Shown here: positions 16,841 through 25,640 of the stretch, in pieces
Layout: every line of letters starts with the position of its first letter
How positions within the stretch are numbered: position 1 is the first letter of the stretch
Source of the DNA: Comamonadaceae bacterium OS-1
GTDB taxonomy: Bacteria; Pseudomonadota; Gammaproteobacteria; Burkholderiales; Burkholderiaceae_C
NCBI GenBank assembly: GCA_027923965.1
Contig: AP026969.1
Span: 4,650,001-4,714,000 of the forward strand
DNA: 64,000 bases
Direction of reading: 5' to 3'
Translations under genes and position numbers: made by a program
The notes under the pieces: model-generated
What the model saw: only the letters and a program-made list of their open reading frames with translations
Told to the model about the DNA's origin: nothing
The model's database searches: none

Positions 16841-17758
16841 ATGACCGACTTTCTCGCGGTGCACTCGGTGCACGAATTCGTGTTCAGCGTGCCCGACCTG
16901 GCGCAGGCGCGGCATTTCTACACCAGCTTTGGCCTGGAGGTACGTGACGAGGGCGCGGGCCTGGCGCTGTACACCCAGGGCCACCCGCACCGCTGGGCGC
17001 GCATTCTGCCCGGCCCCGCCAAGCGTTTGCTGTGGGTGACTTACGGCATTTATGCGGCAGACCAGGCGCGCTTCGCACAGCATCTTGCGGCGCTGGAGAT
17101 CCCCCGTGTCGCGCCCTGCGAAGGGGAGGGCGGTGTGTGGATCGCAGGCCCGGACCAGCTGCCCCTGCAGATCGTGGTGGCCGAGAAATCCTCGCCCTCC
17201 GCCCCCGTGCCCCGCGTGATCCCTCCAGAAACCGGCACCGCAGGCCGCGCGCCCAGCCGCAGCGCCATCCAGCCGATTGCGCCGCTGCACCTGTCGCACA
17301 TCCTGATGTTCAGCGCCAATGTGCGGGAGGCCGTGCAGTTCTACACCCAGGTACTGGGCCTGCGCCTGTCGGACAGCTCGGGGCCGGTCATCGGCTTCCT
17401 GCACAGCCCGCACGGCAGCGACCACCACCTGATCGCGCTGGCCTTGTCCGGCGGCGGCGGGCTGCACCACAGCAGCTGGACGGTGCCGTCGCTGGATGCC
17501 GTGGGCCTGGGCGCGCAGCAGATGGCGCAGGCCGGTTACGCGCAGGGCTGGGGCCTGGGCCGCCACGTGTTGGGCTCCAACTACTTCCGCTACGTGCGCG
17601 ACCCCTGGGGCGGCTATGCCGAGTACTCGTTTGACATCGACTTCATCCCGGCGGGCATGGAATGGCCCAGCGCCGACCACCCTATCGAGGACTCGCTCTA
17701 CACCTGGGGCCCGCCGCCGCCCGACGACTTTGTGACCAACTTTGAACTCACCGCCTGA
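16841..17758 (+). CDS. VOC-family extradiol ring-cleavage dioxygenase
   Basis: This 305-residue protein has two vicinal-oxygen-chelate modules (about residues 8-130 and 150-280). The C-terminal module carries a 2-His-1-Glu Fe(II) triad: His of PLHLSHIL, His of GLHHSSW and Glu of GYAEYS. That is the arrangement of catechol 2,3-dioxygenases, which cleave catechols meta to the hydroxyls. The ATG at 16841 follows GGAGA. It lies 80 bases after the FAH gene and 17 before the hydroxylase gene. The natural catechol is unknown. Confidence 0.87.
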   Translation: MTDFLAVHSVHEFVFSVPDLAQARHFYTSFGLEVRDEGAGLALYTQGHPHRWARILPGPAKRLLWVTYGIYAADQARFAQHLAALEIPRVAPCEGEGGVWIAGPDQLPLQIVVAEKSSPSAPVPRVIPPETGTAGRAPSRSAIQPIAPLHLSHILMFSANVREAVQFYTQVLGLRLSDSSGPVIGFLHSPHGSDHHLIALALSGGGGLHHSSWTVPSLDAVGLGAQQMAQAGYAQGWGLGRHVLGSNYFRYVRDPWGGYAEYSFDIDFIPAGMEWPSADHPIEDSLYTWGPPPPDDFVTNFELTA

Positions 17759-17775
17759 TCCCCCGGAGACCCACC

Positions 17776-19356
17776 ATGCAACAAGAAATTCCCCTCTACG
17801 ACGTTGTGCAGATCGGCTACGGCCCGGTCAGCGAAATCATGGCCCTGGCGCTGGCCCGCCAAGGCCGCAGCGTGGCCGTGTTCGAGCGCTGGCGCGAACG
17901 CTTCAGCCTGCCGCGTGCGGTGTGCATAGACCACGAGCTGTACCGCGTGCTGTCCGCCCTGGGCATGGGCGCGGATTTACCGGCGGTGAGCCACGCCGGG
18001 CCGATGTACCGCTGGTTCAACGCCGACTGGAAAGAGCTGCTGGCCATCGACTGGGAATCCGAGTCCATCTCCGGCGGGCCCGAGGTCAACTTCATCCACC
18101 AGCCCACGCTGGAAAAGATGTTCGAAGACGTGGTGGCCGCCTGCCCGAATGTGGAGGTGAACCTGGGCTGGGAAGCCGTGGCCGCCACCCAGACCGCCGA
18201 CTACGTAGAGCTGACGGTGCGCGACTTTGAAACCGACGCACGCCGCACCGTGCGCGCCAAGTACCTCATCGGTGCCGACGGTGCCAACAGCCTGGTGCGC
18301 CAGGCCATAGGCTCCACCCAGGAAGACCGTGGTTTCGAGGCCGACTGGCTGGTGATCGATGTGCTGCCGCACGAGGGTGTGGTGCTGGACATCCCGCCCG
18401 CCGCCCAGTACTGCAACCCGCTGCGCCCCACCACCATCGTGCCCGCGGGCGTGAAGGAGGGCCGCTACTTCCGCCGCTGGGAATTCATGCGCCTGCCGGG
18501 TGAACAACGCGAAGACCTGGAGCTGGAAAGCCGGGCCTGGGAACTGCTGGCTCCCTGGGTGCAGCCCCACCAGGCCACCATCGTGCGGCACAAGGTCTAT
18601 ACCTTCCGCTCGCTGCTGGCCAACACCTGGCGCAAGGGCCGCATGCTGATTGCGGGCGATGCCGCCCATGTAATGCCACCCTTCATGGGCCAGGGCATGT
18701 GCGCCGGCCTGCGCGACGACTGGAACCTGGCCTGGAAGCTGAACCTGGTGCTCGACGGCAAGGCCAGCGACACCCTGCTCGACACCTACCAGCCCGAGCG
18801 CCGCCCGCACGTCAGCGACGTGATCGATTTGTCGATGTACCTGGGCAAGGTGATCTGCATCCCCGACCCGGTAAAAGCCGCCGAGCGCGATGCCGCCTTC
18901 TTCAGCGGCCAGGCCGCCCCGCCGCCGCCGTTCCCCAGCCTCACGGCGGGCATCCTGCGCCACGGCGCGGATGGCACGCTGCAGGCACCTGCGGGCCTGC
19001 TCAGCCCGCACGGCACCGTGCGCCGGGGTACGCAGCAAGGCCGGTTCGATGCGGTGGTAGGCCTGGGCTTTGTGCTCGTCTCCACCGTGGACATCACTTT
19101 GGGGGCGGCCCAAAACCAGTTCCTGGATGCCCTGGAAGCCCGGCGCGTGGTCATCACCGCCGACGGCGCGGTCCCCGGCAGTTGGACCGATGTGGACCAC
19201 AAGTTCCTGCCCTACATGGCGCAGCACGGCATCACCGCGATGCTGGTGCGGCCCGACTTCTACCTGTACGGCGCAGTCGCGCAGGCCGCAGACACCAACG
19301 GCCTGGTGGACGACCTGGCCGCCGACCTTCGACACCACGGTGTCCATTCCCTGTAA
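17776..19356 (+). CDS. MhpA-like FAD-dependent aromatic hydroxylase
   Basis: This 526-residue flavin monooxygenase is like 3-(3-hydroxyphenyl)propionate hydroxylase: it uses NADH and O2 to add a hydroxyl group ortho to a phenolic OH. The N-terminal FAD motif is the variant GYGPVSEIMALALARQG at about residues 14-30. Other flavin-contact motifs are YLIGADGANSLVR and LIAGDAAHVMPPFMGQG. A thioredoxin-like C-terminal domain follows from about residue 400. Directly after the dioxygenase gene, it would make the catechol that the dioxygenase cleaves. The true substrate may differ from phenylpropionate. Confidence 0.88.
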   Translation: MQQEIPLYDVVQIGYGPVSEIMALALARQGRSVAVFERWRERFSLPRAVCIDHELYRVLSALGMGADLPAVSHAGPMYRWFNADWKELLAIDWESESISGGPEVNFIHQPTLEKMFEDVVAACPNVEVNLGWEAVAATQTADYVELTVRDFETDARRTVRAKYLIGADGANSLVRQAIGSTQEDRGFEADWLVIDVLPHEGVVLDIPPAAQYCNPLRPTTIVPAGVKEGRYFRRWEFMRLPGEQREDLELESRAWELLAPWVQPHQATIVRHKVYTFRSLLANTWRKGRMLIAGDAAHVMPPFMGQGMCAGLRDDWNLAWKLNLVLDGKASDTLLDTYQPERRPHVSDVIDLSMYLGKVICIPDPVKAAERDAAFFSGQAAPPPPFPSLTAGILRHGADGTLQAPAGLLSPHGTVRRGTQQGRFDAVVGLGFVLVSTVDITLGAAQNQFLDALEARRVVITADGAVPGSWTDVDHKFLPYMAQHGITAMLVRPDFYLYGAVAQAADTNGLVDDLAADLRHHGVHSL

Positions 19357-19371
19357 CCCGGAGCTACCACC

Positions 19372-20619
19372 ATGCACGCTGCCACCCTTACCCCCTCCAC
19401 GGCCACGCCGTCCCGCTGGGACATCAGTTACGAATGGAAAGCCGTCACCCTGCTGTGCCTGGGCTTTGGCCTGGTCGGCATCGACCGCTTCATGATCCTG
19501 CCGCTGTTCCCGGTGATCTCGCAGGAGCTGCACCTCAACTACCAGGACCTGGGGCAGATCACCGGCGTGCTGTCCATCGCCTGGGGCTTGGCCTCCATCT
19601 TCATGGGCAACCTGTCGGACCGGCTGGGCCACCGCAAGGTGCTGATTCCGGCGGTCATCGTGTTCTCGCTGCTGGCGGGCTTTAGCGGCCTGGCCACGGG
19701 TGTCGTCAGCATGATGGCCATCCGCGCGCTGATGGGGCTGGCCGAAGGTGCCTTCACCCCCGTGAGCATCGTGGCCACGCTGGACGCGTCCAAGCCCTCG
19801 CGCCAGGGCATGAACATCGGCATCCAGCAAATGGCGCTGCCCTTGTTTGGCCTCGGCATTGCCCCGGTGCTGGTGACCCAGCTGCTCAAGGTGGTGGAAT
19901 GGCACTGGATTTTTGCGCTGGTGTCGGTTCCCGGCCTGCTCATTGCCTACCTGCTGTACCGCGTGCTGCGCAATACCACCCCGGCAGTTGCCGCGCTGCA
20001 CACCGCCACTGCCGACGTGTCGGCGCACCGCTGGAGCGATGTGTTCAAGTACCGCAACATCCCGCTCAACATGCTGGGCATGCTGTGCTGGCTGACCTGC
20101 CTGGTGGTGCTCAGCGCCTTGCTGCCCAGCTACCTGATCGACTACCTGCACCTGAGCCTGGAGCAAATGGGCCTGGTGCTGTCGGCCATCGGTTTTGGCG
20201 GCACGCTGGGCACCCTGGTGATGCCTGCGCTGTCCGACCGGCTGGGCCGCAAGCCGGTGATGATCCTGTCCGTCATCGGCGCGGGCATCGGCCTGTACTT
20301 TCTGATGCACACCGGGGCCGAGCCCTACCGCCTGTTTGGCAGCCTGTTTGCCACGCTGTTCTTTGTGTTCAGCATGATCTGCCTCACCGTCGGCCCCATC
20401 AGCGCCGAATCGGTGCCCGCCAAGCTGATGACCACCGCGTCCGGCATCGTGGTGGGCACGGGCGAGATTTTTGGCGGCGGTGTGGCCCCGGTGATTGCGG
20501 GCTACGTGGCCCAGCACTACGGCATCCAGTACATCCTGCACCTGGCGGCCGTGGCCCTGGTGCTGGGTTTTGTGGTGGTGTTGTTTCTGCAGGAAACCGC
20601 CCCTTCCCAACGCCGTTGA
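19372..20619 (+). CDS. MFS transporter of the aromatic operon
   Basis: This 415-residue 12-helix major facilitator protein shows the cytoplasmic-loop signature GNLSDRLGHRKVL after helix 2 and a second copy ALSDRLGRKPVM in the C-terminal half. It resembles aromatic acid:H+ symporters and related uptake carriers. It starts 15 bases after the hydroxylase stop and ends 12 bases before the amidohydrolase, so it is in the same transcript. It probably imports the aromatic substrate. Confidence 0.88.
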   Translation: MHAATLTPSTATPSRWDISYEWKAVTLLCLGFGLVGIDRFMILPLFPVISQELHLNYQDLGQITGVLSIAWGLASIFMGNLSDRLGHRKVLIPAVIVFSLLAGFSGLATGVVSMMAIRALMGLAEGAFTPVSIVATLDASKPSRQGMNIGIQQMALPLFGLGIAPVLVTQLLKVVEWHWIFALVSVPGLLIAYLLYRVLRNTTPAVAALHTATADVSAHRWSDVFKYRNIPLNMLGMLCWLTCLVVLSALLPSYLIDYLHLSLEQMGLVLSAIGFGGTLGTLVMPALSDRLGRKPVMILSVIGAGIGLYFLMHTGAEPYRLFGSLFATLFFVFSMICLTVGPISAESVPAKLMTTASGIVVGTGEIFGGGVAPVIAGYVAQHYGIQYILHLAAVALVLGFVVVLFLQETAPSQRR

Positions 20620-20631
20620 ACGGAGCCCGCC

Positions 20632-21699
20632 ATGCACAACCCTTCCCGCCGTGCCGCCATCGGCCAATTTTCTGCCGCCCTGGCCCTGGGTGTGGCCGCT
20701 AGCACCCATGCAGCAGACACGCCCAGCCCCTGTGCCTGTGGCCTGATCGACGCGCATTCGCACTACCTGCCGCCGTTCTATGCGCAGGCGCTGGCCGATG
20801 CGGGCCTGGTGACGCTGGACGGCGGCTTTCCGGTGCCGCCGTGGTCCGAAGACAAGGCCCTGGCCCACATGGACCGGCACCGCATCGACACCTCGATGCT
20901 GTCGGTCTCGTCGCCCACCGTGGGTTTTCTGAAAGACGGCCTGGCGCGCCAGCGGCTGGCCCGCGCGCTGAACGTGTTTGCCGCCGAGCTGGTGCAGCGC
21001 ACGCCCCAGCGCTTTGGCGCGTTTGCCACCTTGCCGCTGCCCGATGTGGCCGCCTCGCTGGACGAAATGGGCTACGCGCTGGATGTGCTCAAGCTGGACG
21101 GCGTGGTGATGGAAACCAATGTGCACGGCATCTACCTGGGCGATACCCGTCTCGACCCGCTGTTTGCCGAGCTGCACCGCCGCCGCGCCACGCTGTTCTT
21201 GCACCCCACCTCGCCGCCGTGCCTGGAATCGGTCGGCCTGGGCCGGCCCGCGCCCATTCTGGAATTTCCCATGGACACGGCCCGCACTGTGACCGACCTG
21301 GTGTTTGCGGGCACGCTCACCCGGTACCCTGACATCCGCATCATCATTCCGCACGCGGGCGGTGCGCTGTCGGCGGTGGCCGAGCGCATCGCCGGGTTTT
21401 CGACCCTACCATTTTTGCCGCAGCGGCCTGCCGGTGGTGCGGACGAGGTGCGCCGGGTGCTGGCCGCGCTGTACTACGACCTGGCCGGGTCGGCCAGCGA
21501 CGCCGCCATCGAGCGCCTGCGGCGGCTCACCTCGCTGACCCACGTGCTGTTTGGCAGCGACTTTCCGTTCACCCCGGCGGCGGGCATTGCGGCCAATGTG
21601 GCGGCTTTTCGTAACCTGGGTGGCCTCACGAAGGCTGAACACGAAGGTATTGCCCGGGGCAATGCGCTGCGGCTGTTCCCCCGGCTGGAGCCACGGTAG
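20632..21699 (+). CDS. Amidohydrolase-2 (ACMSD-like) protein with Tat-like signal
   Basis: This 355-residue metal-dependent hydrolase or decarboxylase is of the amidohydrolase-2 superfamily, related to ACMSD and resorcylate decarboxylases. Metal ligands appear as DAHSHYLPP near residue 40, FLHPTSP in the middle, IIIPHAGG and FGSDFPFTP toward the C-terminus. The N-terminus SRRAAIGQFSAALALGVAAS-THA has an arginine pair, a hydrophobic core and an Ala-x-Ala cleavage site, so it looks like a Tat signal. Periplasmic location is unusual for this family. It is the last gene of the operon and is followed by a dispersed repeat. Confidence 0.83.
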   Translation: MHNPSRRAAIGQFSAALALGVAASTHAADTPSPCACGLIDAHSHYLPPFYAQALADAGLVTLDGGFPVPPWSEDKALAHMDRHRIDTSMLSVSSPTVGFLKDGLARQRLARALNVFAAELVQRTPQRFGAFATLPLPDVAASLDEMGYALDVLKLDGVVMETNVHGIYLGDTRLDPLFAELHRRRATLFLHPTSPPCLESVGLGRPAPILEFPMDTARTVTDLVFAGTLTRYPDIRIIIPHAGGALSAVAERIAGFSTLPFLPQRPAGGADEVRRVLAALYYDLAGSASDAAIERLRRLTSLTHVLFGSDFPFTPAAGIAANVAAFRNLGGLTKAEHEGIARGNALRLFPRLEPR

Positions 21700-21706
21700 C
21701 CAGGCA

Positions 21707-21773
21707 AAATTACAAGCCTTTTTGGCCTTGTCCGCCAGTTGCATGGACCTAAGCAGCTACTAAAACAATAGCT
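21707..21773 (+). repeat. Dispersed 3'-end hairpin repeat, copy 6 (degenerate)
   Basis: It follows the amidohydrolase stop by seven bases in the sense direction. The left arm is degraded, but the right part TAAGCAGCTACTAAAACAAT then AGC is well kept. Its last bases supply part of the TAG stop codon of the convergent LacI gene. Confidence 0.65.
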
Positions 21774-22836
21774 ACGCACTCTCCGGCGTTTGGGTGTCCA
21801 GCGGCACGATGGTTTGCTGCAAGCCCACCGAAGGGTTGTTCAGCCGCTCCACCATCATGCCTACCAGCCCCTGGGCCAGTTGCGGCAAGGGGTGCGACAG
21901 GGCGGCATGCAGATCGCCGCTGCGCAGCCCCTCGCGCGCATGCGGTGTCAGCTCGCGCACCACGCAAATCGGCCGGGTGCCGGGCGCGCTGCTGTAGTGC
22001 TCGCGCAGCGCCCGTACCACGCCGTCGATACCGCTGCCCGCGATCAACACACCCACGATGTCCGGGTGCCGGTGCAGCAGGTCGCGCGTGCCTTCTTCGG
22101 CCAGTTGGTCGCTCTCCAGCGTAAACAGCGGCTCCATCAGCTCGAAGTTCGGCGCGTGCTCGCGCACATAGGACCGAAAACTCATCTCGCACACCTCCTG
22201 GCACTGGAAGCGGTGGCTGCCCACAAAGGTGACCAGCTTGCCCGGCATGTGCGCCATGTGGGTGATCAGCCAGGCAGCGGTGCGGCCCACGCTGCGGTTG
22301 TCCAGCCCGGCGTAGCCTGCGCGGGCGGGTGTGCTCAGGTCGGAGATCAGTGCAAAAACCGGTATGCCCTTGGCCTTGAGCCGCTCGATCTCGGCCCAGA
22401 TCAGCGGGTGGTCCACGGCGACCAGGGCCACGGCACCGACCCGCTCGCCCATCTCCCGCAGCCGCTGCGACACCGCCTCGGGCGACAGATCGTCCATGTA
22501 GGTGATTTGCGGCGCGGTGCAGTACTCGCTGTGCGCCTCGGTCGCCACGGCCAGGGATGCGCCCAGCTCCTGGTAGAAGGCCGCATCGGAGCGCTGCAGC
22601 AGAAAGCCCAGCGTGTGGCGCACCCGTTTGCCGCGCACCCGCTCGCGGATCACGCCTGCCGCGTGGAAGCCGATGGATTCGGCTACCGCGTGGATGCGTT
22701 CGGCCGTGTCGCGCCGCACGGGAGCCCGGCCATTGAGCACGCGGTCCACGGTAGACAGGCTGACTCCGGCGGCTTTGGCCACGTCGGCAATGGTCACGCG
22801 GCCAGGGTGGAGTTCGGTGGAAAGGTCGTTTGACAT
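21772..22836 (-). CDS. LacI-family transcriptional regulator
   Basis: This 354-residue regulator has an N-terminal LacI HTH, TIADVAKAAGVSLSTVDRVL, followed by the hinge and a periplasmic-binding-protein-like domain. The frame extends to 22989, but the ATG at 22836 places the HTH at the usual residue 15, so I chose it. It diverges from the sugar ABC operon with 140 bases between them, containing an inverted repeat at 22858-22893. It therefore probably represses that operon in the absence of its sugar or polyol ligand. Confidence 0.92.
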   Translation of the reverse strand: MSNDLSTELHPGRVTIADVAKAAGVSLSTVDRVLNGRAPVRRDTAERIHAVAESIGFHAAGVIRERVRGKRVRHTLGFLLQRSDAAFYQELGASLAVATEAHSEYCTAPQITYMDDLSPEAVSQRLREMGERVGAVALVAVDHPLIWAEIERLKAKGIPVFALISDLSTPARAGYAGLDNRSVGRTAAWLITHMAHMPGKLVTFVGSHRFQCQEVCEMSFRSYVREHAPNFELMEPLFTLESDQLAEEGTRDLLHRHPDIVGVLIAGSGIDGVVRALREHYSSAPGTRPICVVRELTPHAREGLRSGDLHAALSHPLPQLAQGLVGMMVERLNNPSVGLQQTIVPLDTQTPESA

Positions 22837-22857
22837 ATTGCTTTCAATACTAACCCT

Positions 22858-22893
22858 AATGAAATGACAGTCTATGACAGTTTTCATTTCATT
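22858..22893. promoter_or_regulatory. Candidate LacI-family operator
   Basis: AATGAAATG (22858-22866) and CATTTCATT (22885-22893) form a perfect 9-bp inverted repeat. Between them is a direct repeat of ATGACAG (22864-22870 and 22874-22880). It sits in the divergent promoter region of the LacI and ABC genes, and the TGAAA...TTTCA spacing resembles LacI-family operators. Confidence 0.55.
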
Positions 22894-22976
22894 TAGACAT
22901 TTTTTTCTAATCCCCCTCCCATAATCCGCACCAGAGCGCCACGGGACCCCCGACCAGCGCCAATTAGGAGACACAG

Positions 22977-24497
22977 GTGCTGAAGACAACCCAATCTGAC
23001 GGTCTGGTGCTGGAGATGCGCAAGATCACCAAGTCCTTCCCCGGCGTGAAGGCGCTGGACGGCGTGAACCTGCAGGTGCGTGCGGCCTCCGTGCACGTGT
23101 TGGTGGGCGAAAACGGCGCGGGCAAGTCCACGCTGATGAAGGTGCTGAGCGGCGAGCACGCGGTGGACTCGGGTGACATCTTCTTCAAGGGTGTGCAGCT
23201 TACGCACCAGAACACCCGCGCCACGCTGGAGCTGGGCATTGCCATGATCCACCAGGAACTCAGCCCGGTGCTGGACATGACCATCGCCGAAAACATCTTC
23301 CTGGGCCGCGAGCCGGTGCACAGCAGGTGGTGGGGCCTGTTTGTGGACTTTGCCCGCATGGAGGCCGACACCCAGGCCCTGCTGGACCGCCTGGGCCTGC
23401 CCTACCGCGCCGACCAGCAGATGCGCGCACTCAGCATTGCGGGCATGCAGCTGGTGGAGATTGCCAAGGCCATCTCGCGCAACGCCGCGCTGGTGATCAT
23501 GGACGAGCCGACCTCGGCCATCAGCGACACCGAAGTGGCCATGCTGTTTCGCCAGATCGCCGACCTGAAAGCGCGTGGTGTGGCCATCATCTACATCACC
23601 CACAAGATGGACGAGATCTTCCAGATTGCGGACGACATCACCATCATCCGCGACGGCCAGTACGTGGGTTCGGGCCCAGCCGCCGACTACGACCAGAACC
23701 GTCTGATCGGCCTGATGGTGGGCCGCACCATCAGCAGCATCTTCCCGAAAGAAACCGTGCCCATCGGCGAGGTGGCCCTGTCGGTGCGCGGTGCCACGCG
23801 GCACGGCGTGTTCCAGGACATCAGCTTCGAGGTGCGCAAGGGCGAGATCGTCGGCCTGGCCGGTCTGATTGGCGCAGGCCGCACCGAGGTGGTCAGGGCG
23901 ATTTTTGGCCTGGACCGGCTGGACGCGGGCGAGGTCTGGCTGGGCGGCCAGAAGCTGGAACTGAACAAACCCACAGACGCTATCCGCCACGGTATCGCCA
24001 TGGTGTCCGAGGACCGCAAGGCCGAAGGCCTGGTGCTGTGCCGCTCGGTGCAGGAAAACATTTCCCTGGCCAATCTGGAGAAATTTGCCCCTAGCTTATT
24101 TTTGGATTTAAAAGCCGAAACCGCATCTGGCGAGCACATGCGCAAGCTGCTGCAAATCAAAACCGCTAATTTAAATACCATCGTCGGCACATTGAGCGGT
24201 GGTAACCAGCAAAAGATCGCCATTGCCAAATGGCTGCTGCGCGATTTGACGGTATTGATATTGGACGAACCCACGCGCGGAATCGACGTGGGCTCCAAAT
24301 CCGAAATCCACAAACTCATGACCCAGTTTGCCAAACAGGGCCTGGCCATCATCATGATTTCTTCCGAGCTGCCCGAGGTATTGGGCATGAGCGACCGCAT
24401 TGTGGTCATGCAAGAAGGAAAAATGCGCGGTGAATTATCCCGCGAACAAGCCAACCAGGAAAACATCATGGCCCTGGCCACTGGAGCACACGCATGA
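22977..24497 (+). CDS. Sugar ABC transporter ATP-binding protein (RbsA/MglA type)
   Basis: This 506-residue protein has two fused nucleotide-binding domains, as in RbsA and MglA. NBD1 has Walker A GENGAGKST at about residues 44-52, the degenerate signature LSIAGMQ and Walker B LVIMDEPTSA. NBD2 has the degenerate Walker A GLIGAGRTEV, signature LSGGNQQK and Walker B VLILDEPTRGID. The start is a GTG at 22977, six bases after AGGAG. The stop overlaps the permease start by four bases. From about 24080 the codon use shifts to more A/T-ending codons (see findings). Confidence 0.93.
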   Translation: MLKTTQSDGLVLEMRKITKSFPGVKALDGVNLQVRAASVHVLVGENGAGKSTLMKVLSGEHAVDSGDIFFKGVQLTHQNTRATLELGIAMIHQELSPVLDMTIAENIFLGREPVHSRWWGLFVDFARMEADTQALLDRLGLPYRADQQMRALSIAGMQLVEIAKAISRNAALVIMDEPTSAISDTEVAMLFRQIADLKARGVAIIYITHKMDEIFQIADDITIIRDGQYVGSGPAADYDQNRLIGLMVGRTISSIFPKETVPIGEVALSVRGATRHGVFQDISFEVRKGEIVGLAGLIGAGRTEVVRAIFGLDRLDAGEVWLGGQKLELNKPTDAIRHGIAMVSEDRKAEGLVLCRSVQENISLANLEKFAPSLFLDLKAETASGEHMRKLLQIKTANLNTIVGTLSGGNQQKIAIAKWLLRDLTVLILDEPTRGIDVGSKSEIHKLMTQFAKQGLAIIMISSELPEVLGMSDRIVVMQEGKMRGELSREQANQENIMALATGAHA

Positions 24498-25492
24498 ACA
24501 CCGCTATTTCCACCCCACCCCGCGAGACACCCACCATGCTTTCCAAAATAAGAAAAATGGGCTTTGCCGAGATCTACCGCAAGTACGGCACCATTTTGAT
24601 ATTTATCGGTATTTTTGTTTTGTCTTCGTTTTTGAACGAAACATTCTTGACCGCCGGTAATTTGACCAACGTATTGCGCCAGGTGGTCGTGGTGAGTTTG
24701 CTGGCCTGTGGTGTGACATTTATTATTATTTTGGGCCATATTGATGTGTCGCTGGGTTCGGTGCTGGCGCTGACCGGCACCCTCGCCGCCAGCGTGATGT
24801 CCTTGACGGGCAATATCTACCTCGCGATTTCGGCAGGCATTGGCGCAGGCATAGTCGTGGGGCTGGTCAACGGGTATGTCATCACTTACTTCAAGATCCC
24901 GTCCTTCATCATGACCCTGGCCATGACCACCGTGGCGCGGGGGGCGATTCTGCTGTACACGGCGGGCGTGCCGGTCAGCGGGTTAGGGGATTTTCAGGTG
25001 ATTGGCCAGGGCAATATCGGGCCGGTGCCTATTTCGGTCCTGATATTGATTTTCGTGGTGATGGTGTCCTGGGTATTGCTGAACCGCACCAAGTTTGGCC
25101 GCCACGTGTACGCCGTAGGCGGTAATGCCAAGGCCGCACTGGCATCGGGCATTAATACCGACGGCGTATTGCGCCGGGCCTTTGTATTCAACGGTATTTT
25201 GGTATCCATTGCCGGTATTGTGCTGATGTCGCGGATTAACTCCGGCCAGCCTGCCGGGGGTGTGGCCTACGAGTTTGATGCCATTACCGCCGTGGTGGTG
25301 GGGGGCACCAGCTTGATGGGCGGCACCGGCACGATTACCGGTACGGTGATTGGGGCCATGATTATTGGCGTGATCAACAATATTTTGAACCTGATGAATG
25401 TCAGCTCGTACTGGCAGCAAATCGTCAAGGGCGTGATTATTGCCGTGGCGGTGATATTGGATGTGAAAACCAAGTCGGGCAAGAAGTCTTGA
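24494..25492 (+). CDS. Sugar ABC transporter permease (RbsC type)
   Basis: This 332-residue inner-membrane permease of the RbsC/AraH family has about eight to ten membrane segments. The family's conserved stretch is ALTGTLAASVM early and GGTSLMGGTGTITGTVIGA late. The ATG at 24494 overlaps the ATPase stop (ATGA), which favours translational coupling, though an ATG at 24536 is also possible. Codon use is richer in A/T third positions than in the flanking genes. It forms the importer with the ATPase and the binding protein. Confidence 0.92.
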   Translation: MNTAISTPPRETPTMLSKIRKMGFAEIYRKYGTILIFIGIFVLSSFLNETFLTAGNLTNVLRQVVVVSLLACGVTFIIILGHIDVSLGSVLALTGTLAASVMSLTGNIYLAISAGIGAGIVVGLVNGYVITYFKIPSFIMTLAMTTVARGAILLYTAGVPVSGLGDFQVIGQGNIGPVPISVLILIFVVMVSWVLLNRTKFGRHVYAVGGNAKAALASGINTDGVLRRAFVFNGILVSIAGIVLMSRINSGQPAGGVAYEFDAITAVVVGGTSLMGGTGTITGTVIGAMIIGVINNILNLMNVSSYWQQIVKGVIIAVAVILDVKTKSGKKS

Positions 25493-25563
25493 TATTTACA
25501 ACCTAAGCCACCCCATTCTCTGGAGGATTTTCTATCGAGCGATGAAAACACCCCGCACCCTCC

Positions 25564-25593
25564 GGGTTATAGGGTTTGAGACAGCCGTAACCC
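25564..25593 (+). promoter_or_regulatory. Intercistronic hairpin before the binding-protein gene
   Basis: GGGTTA (25564-25569) and TAACCC (25588-25593) can pair in the 148-base gap between the permease and binding-protein genes. Such gaps often hold processing or stability elements that raise binding-protein expression. This is suggested by position only. Confidence 0.35.
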
Positions 25594-25640
25594 TGTGCCA
25601 ATGCACTAAACCACAAATAGATATTTACCAAGGAATTCGT

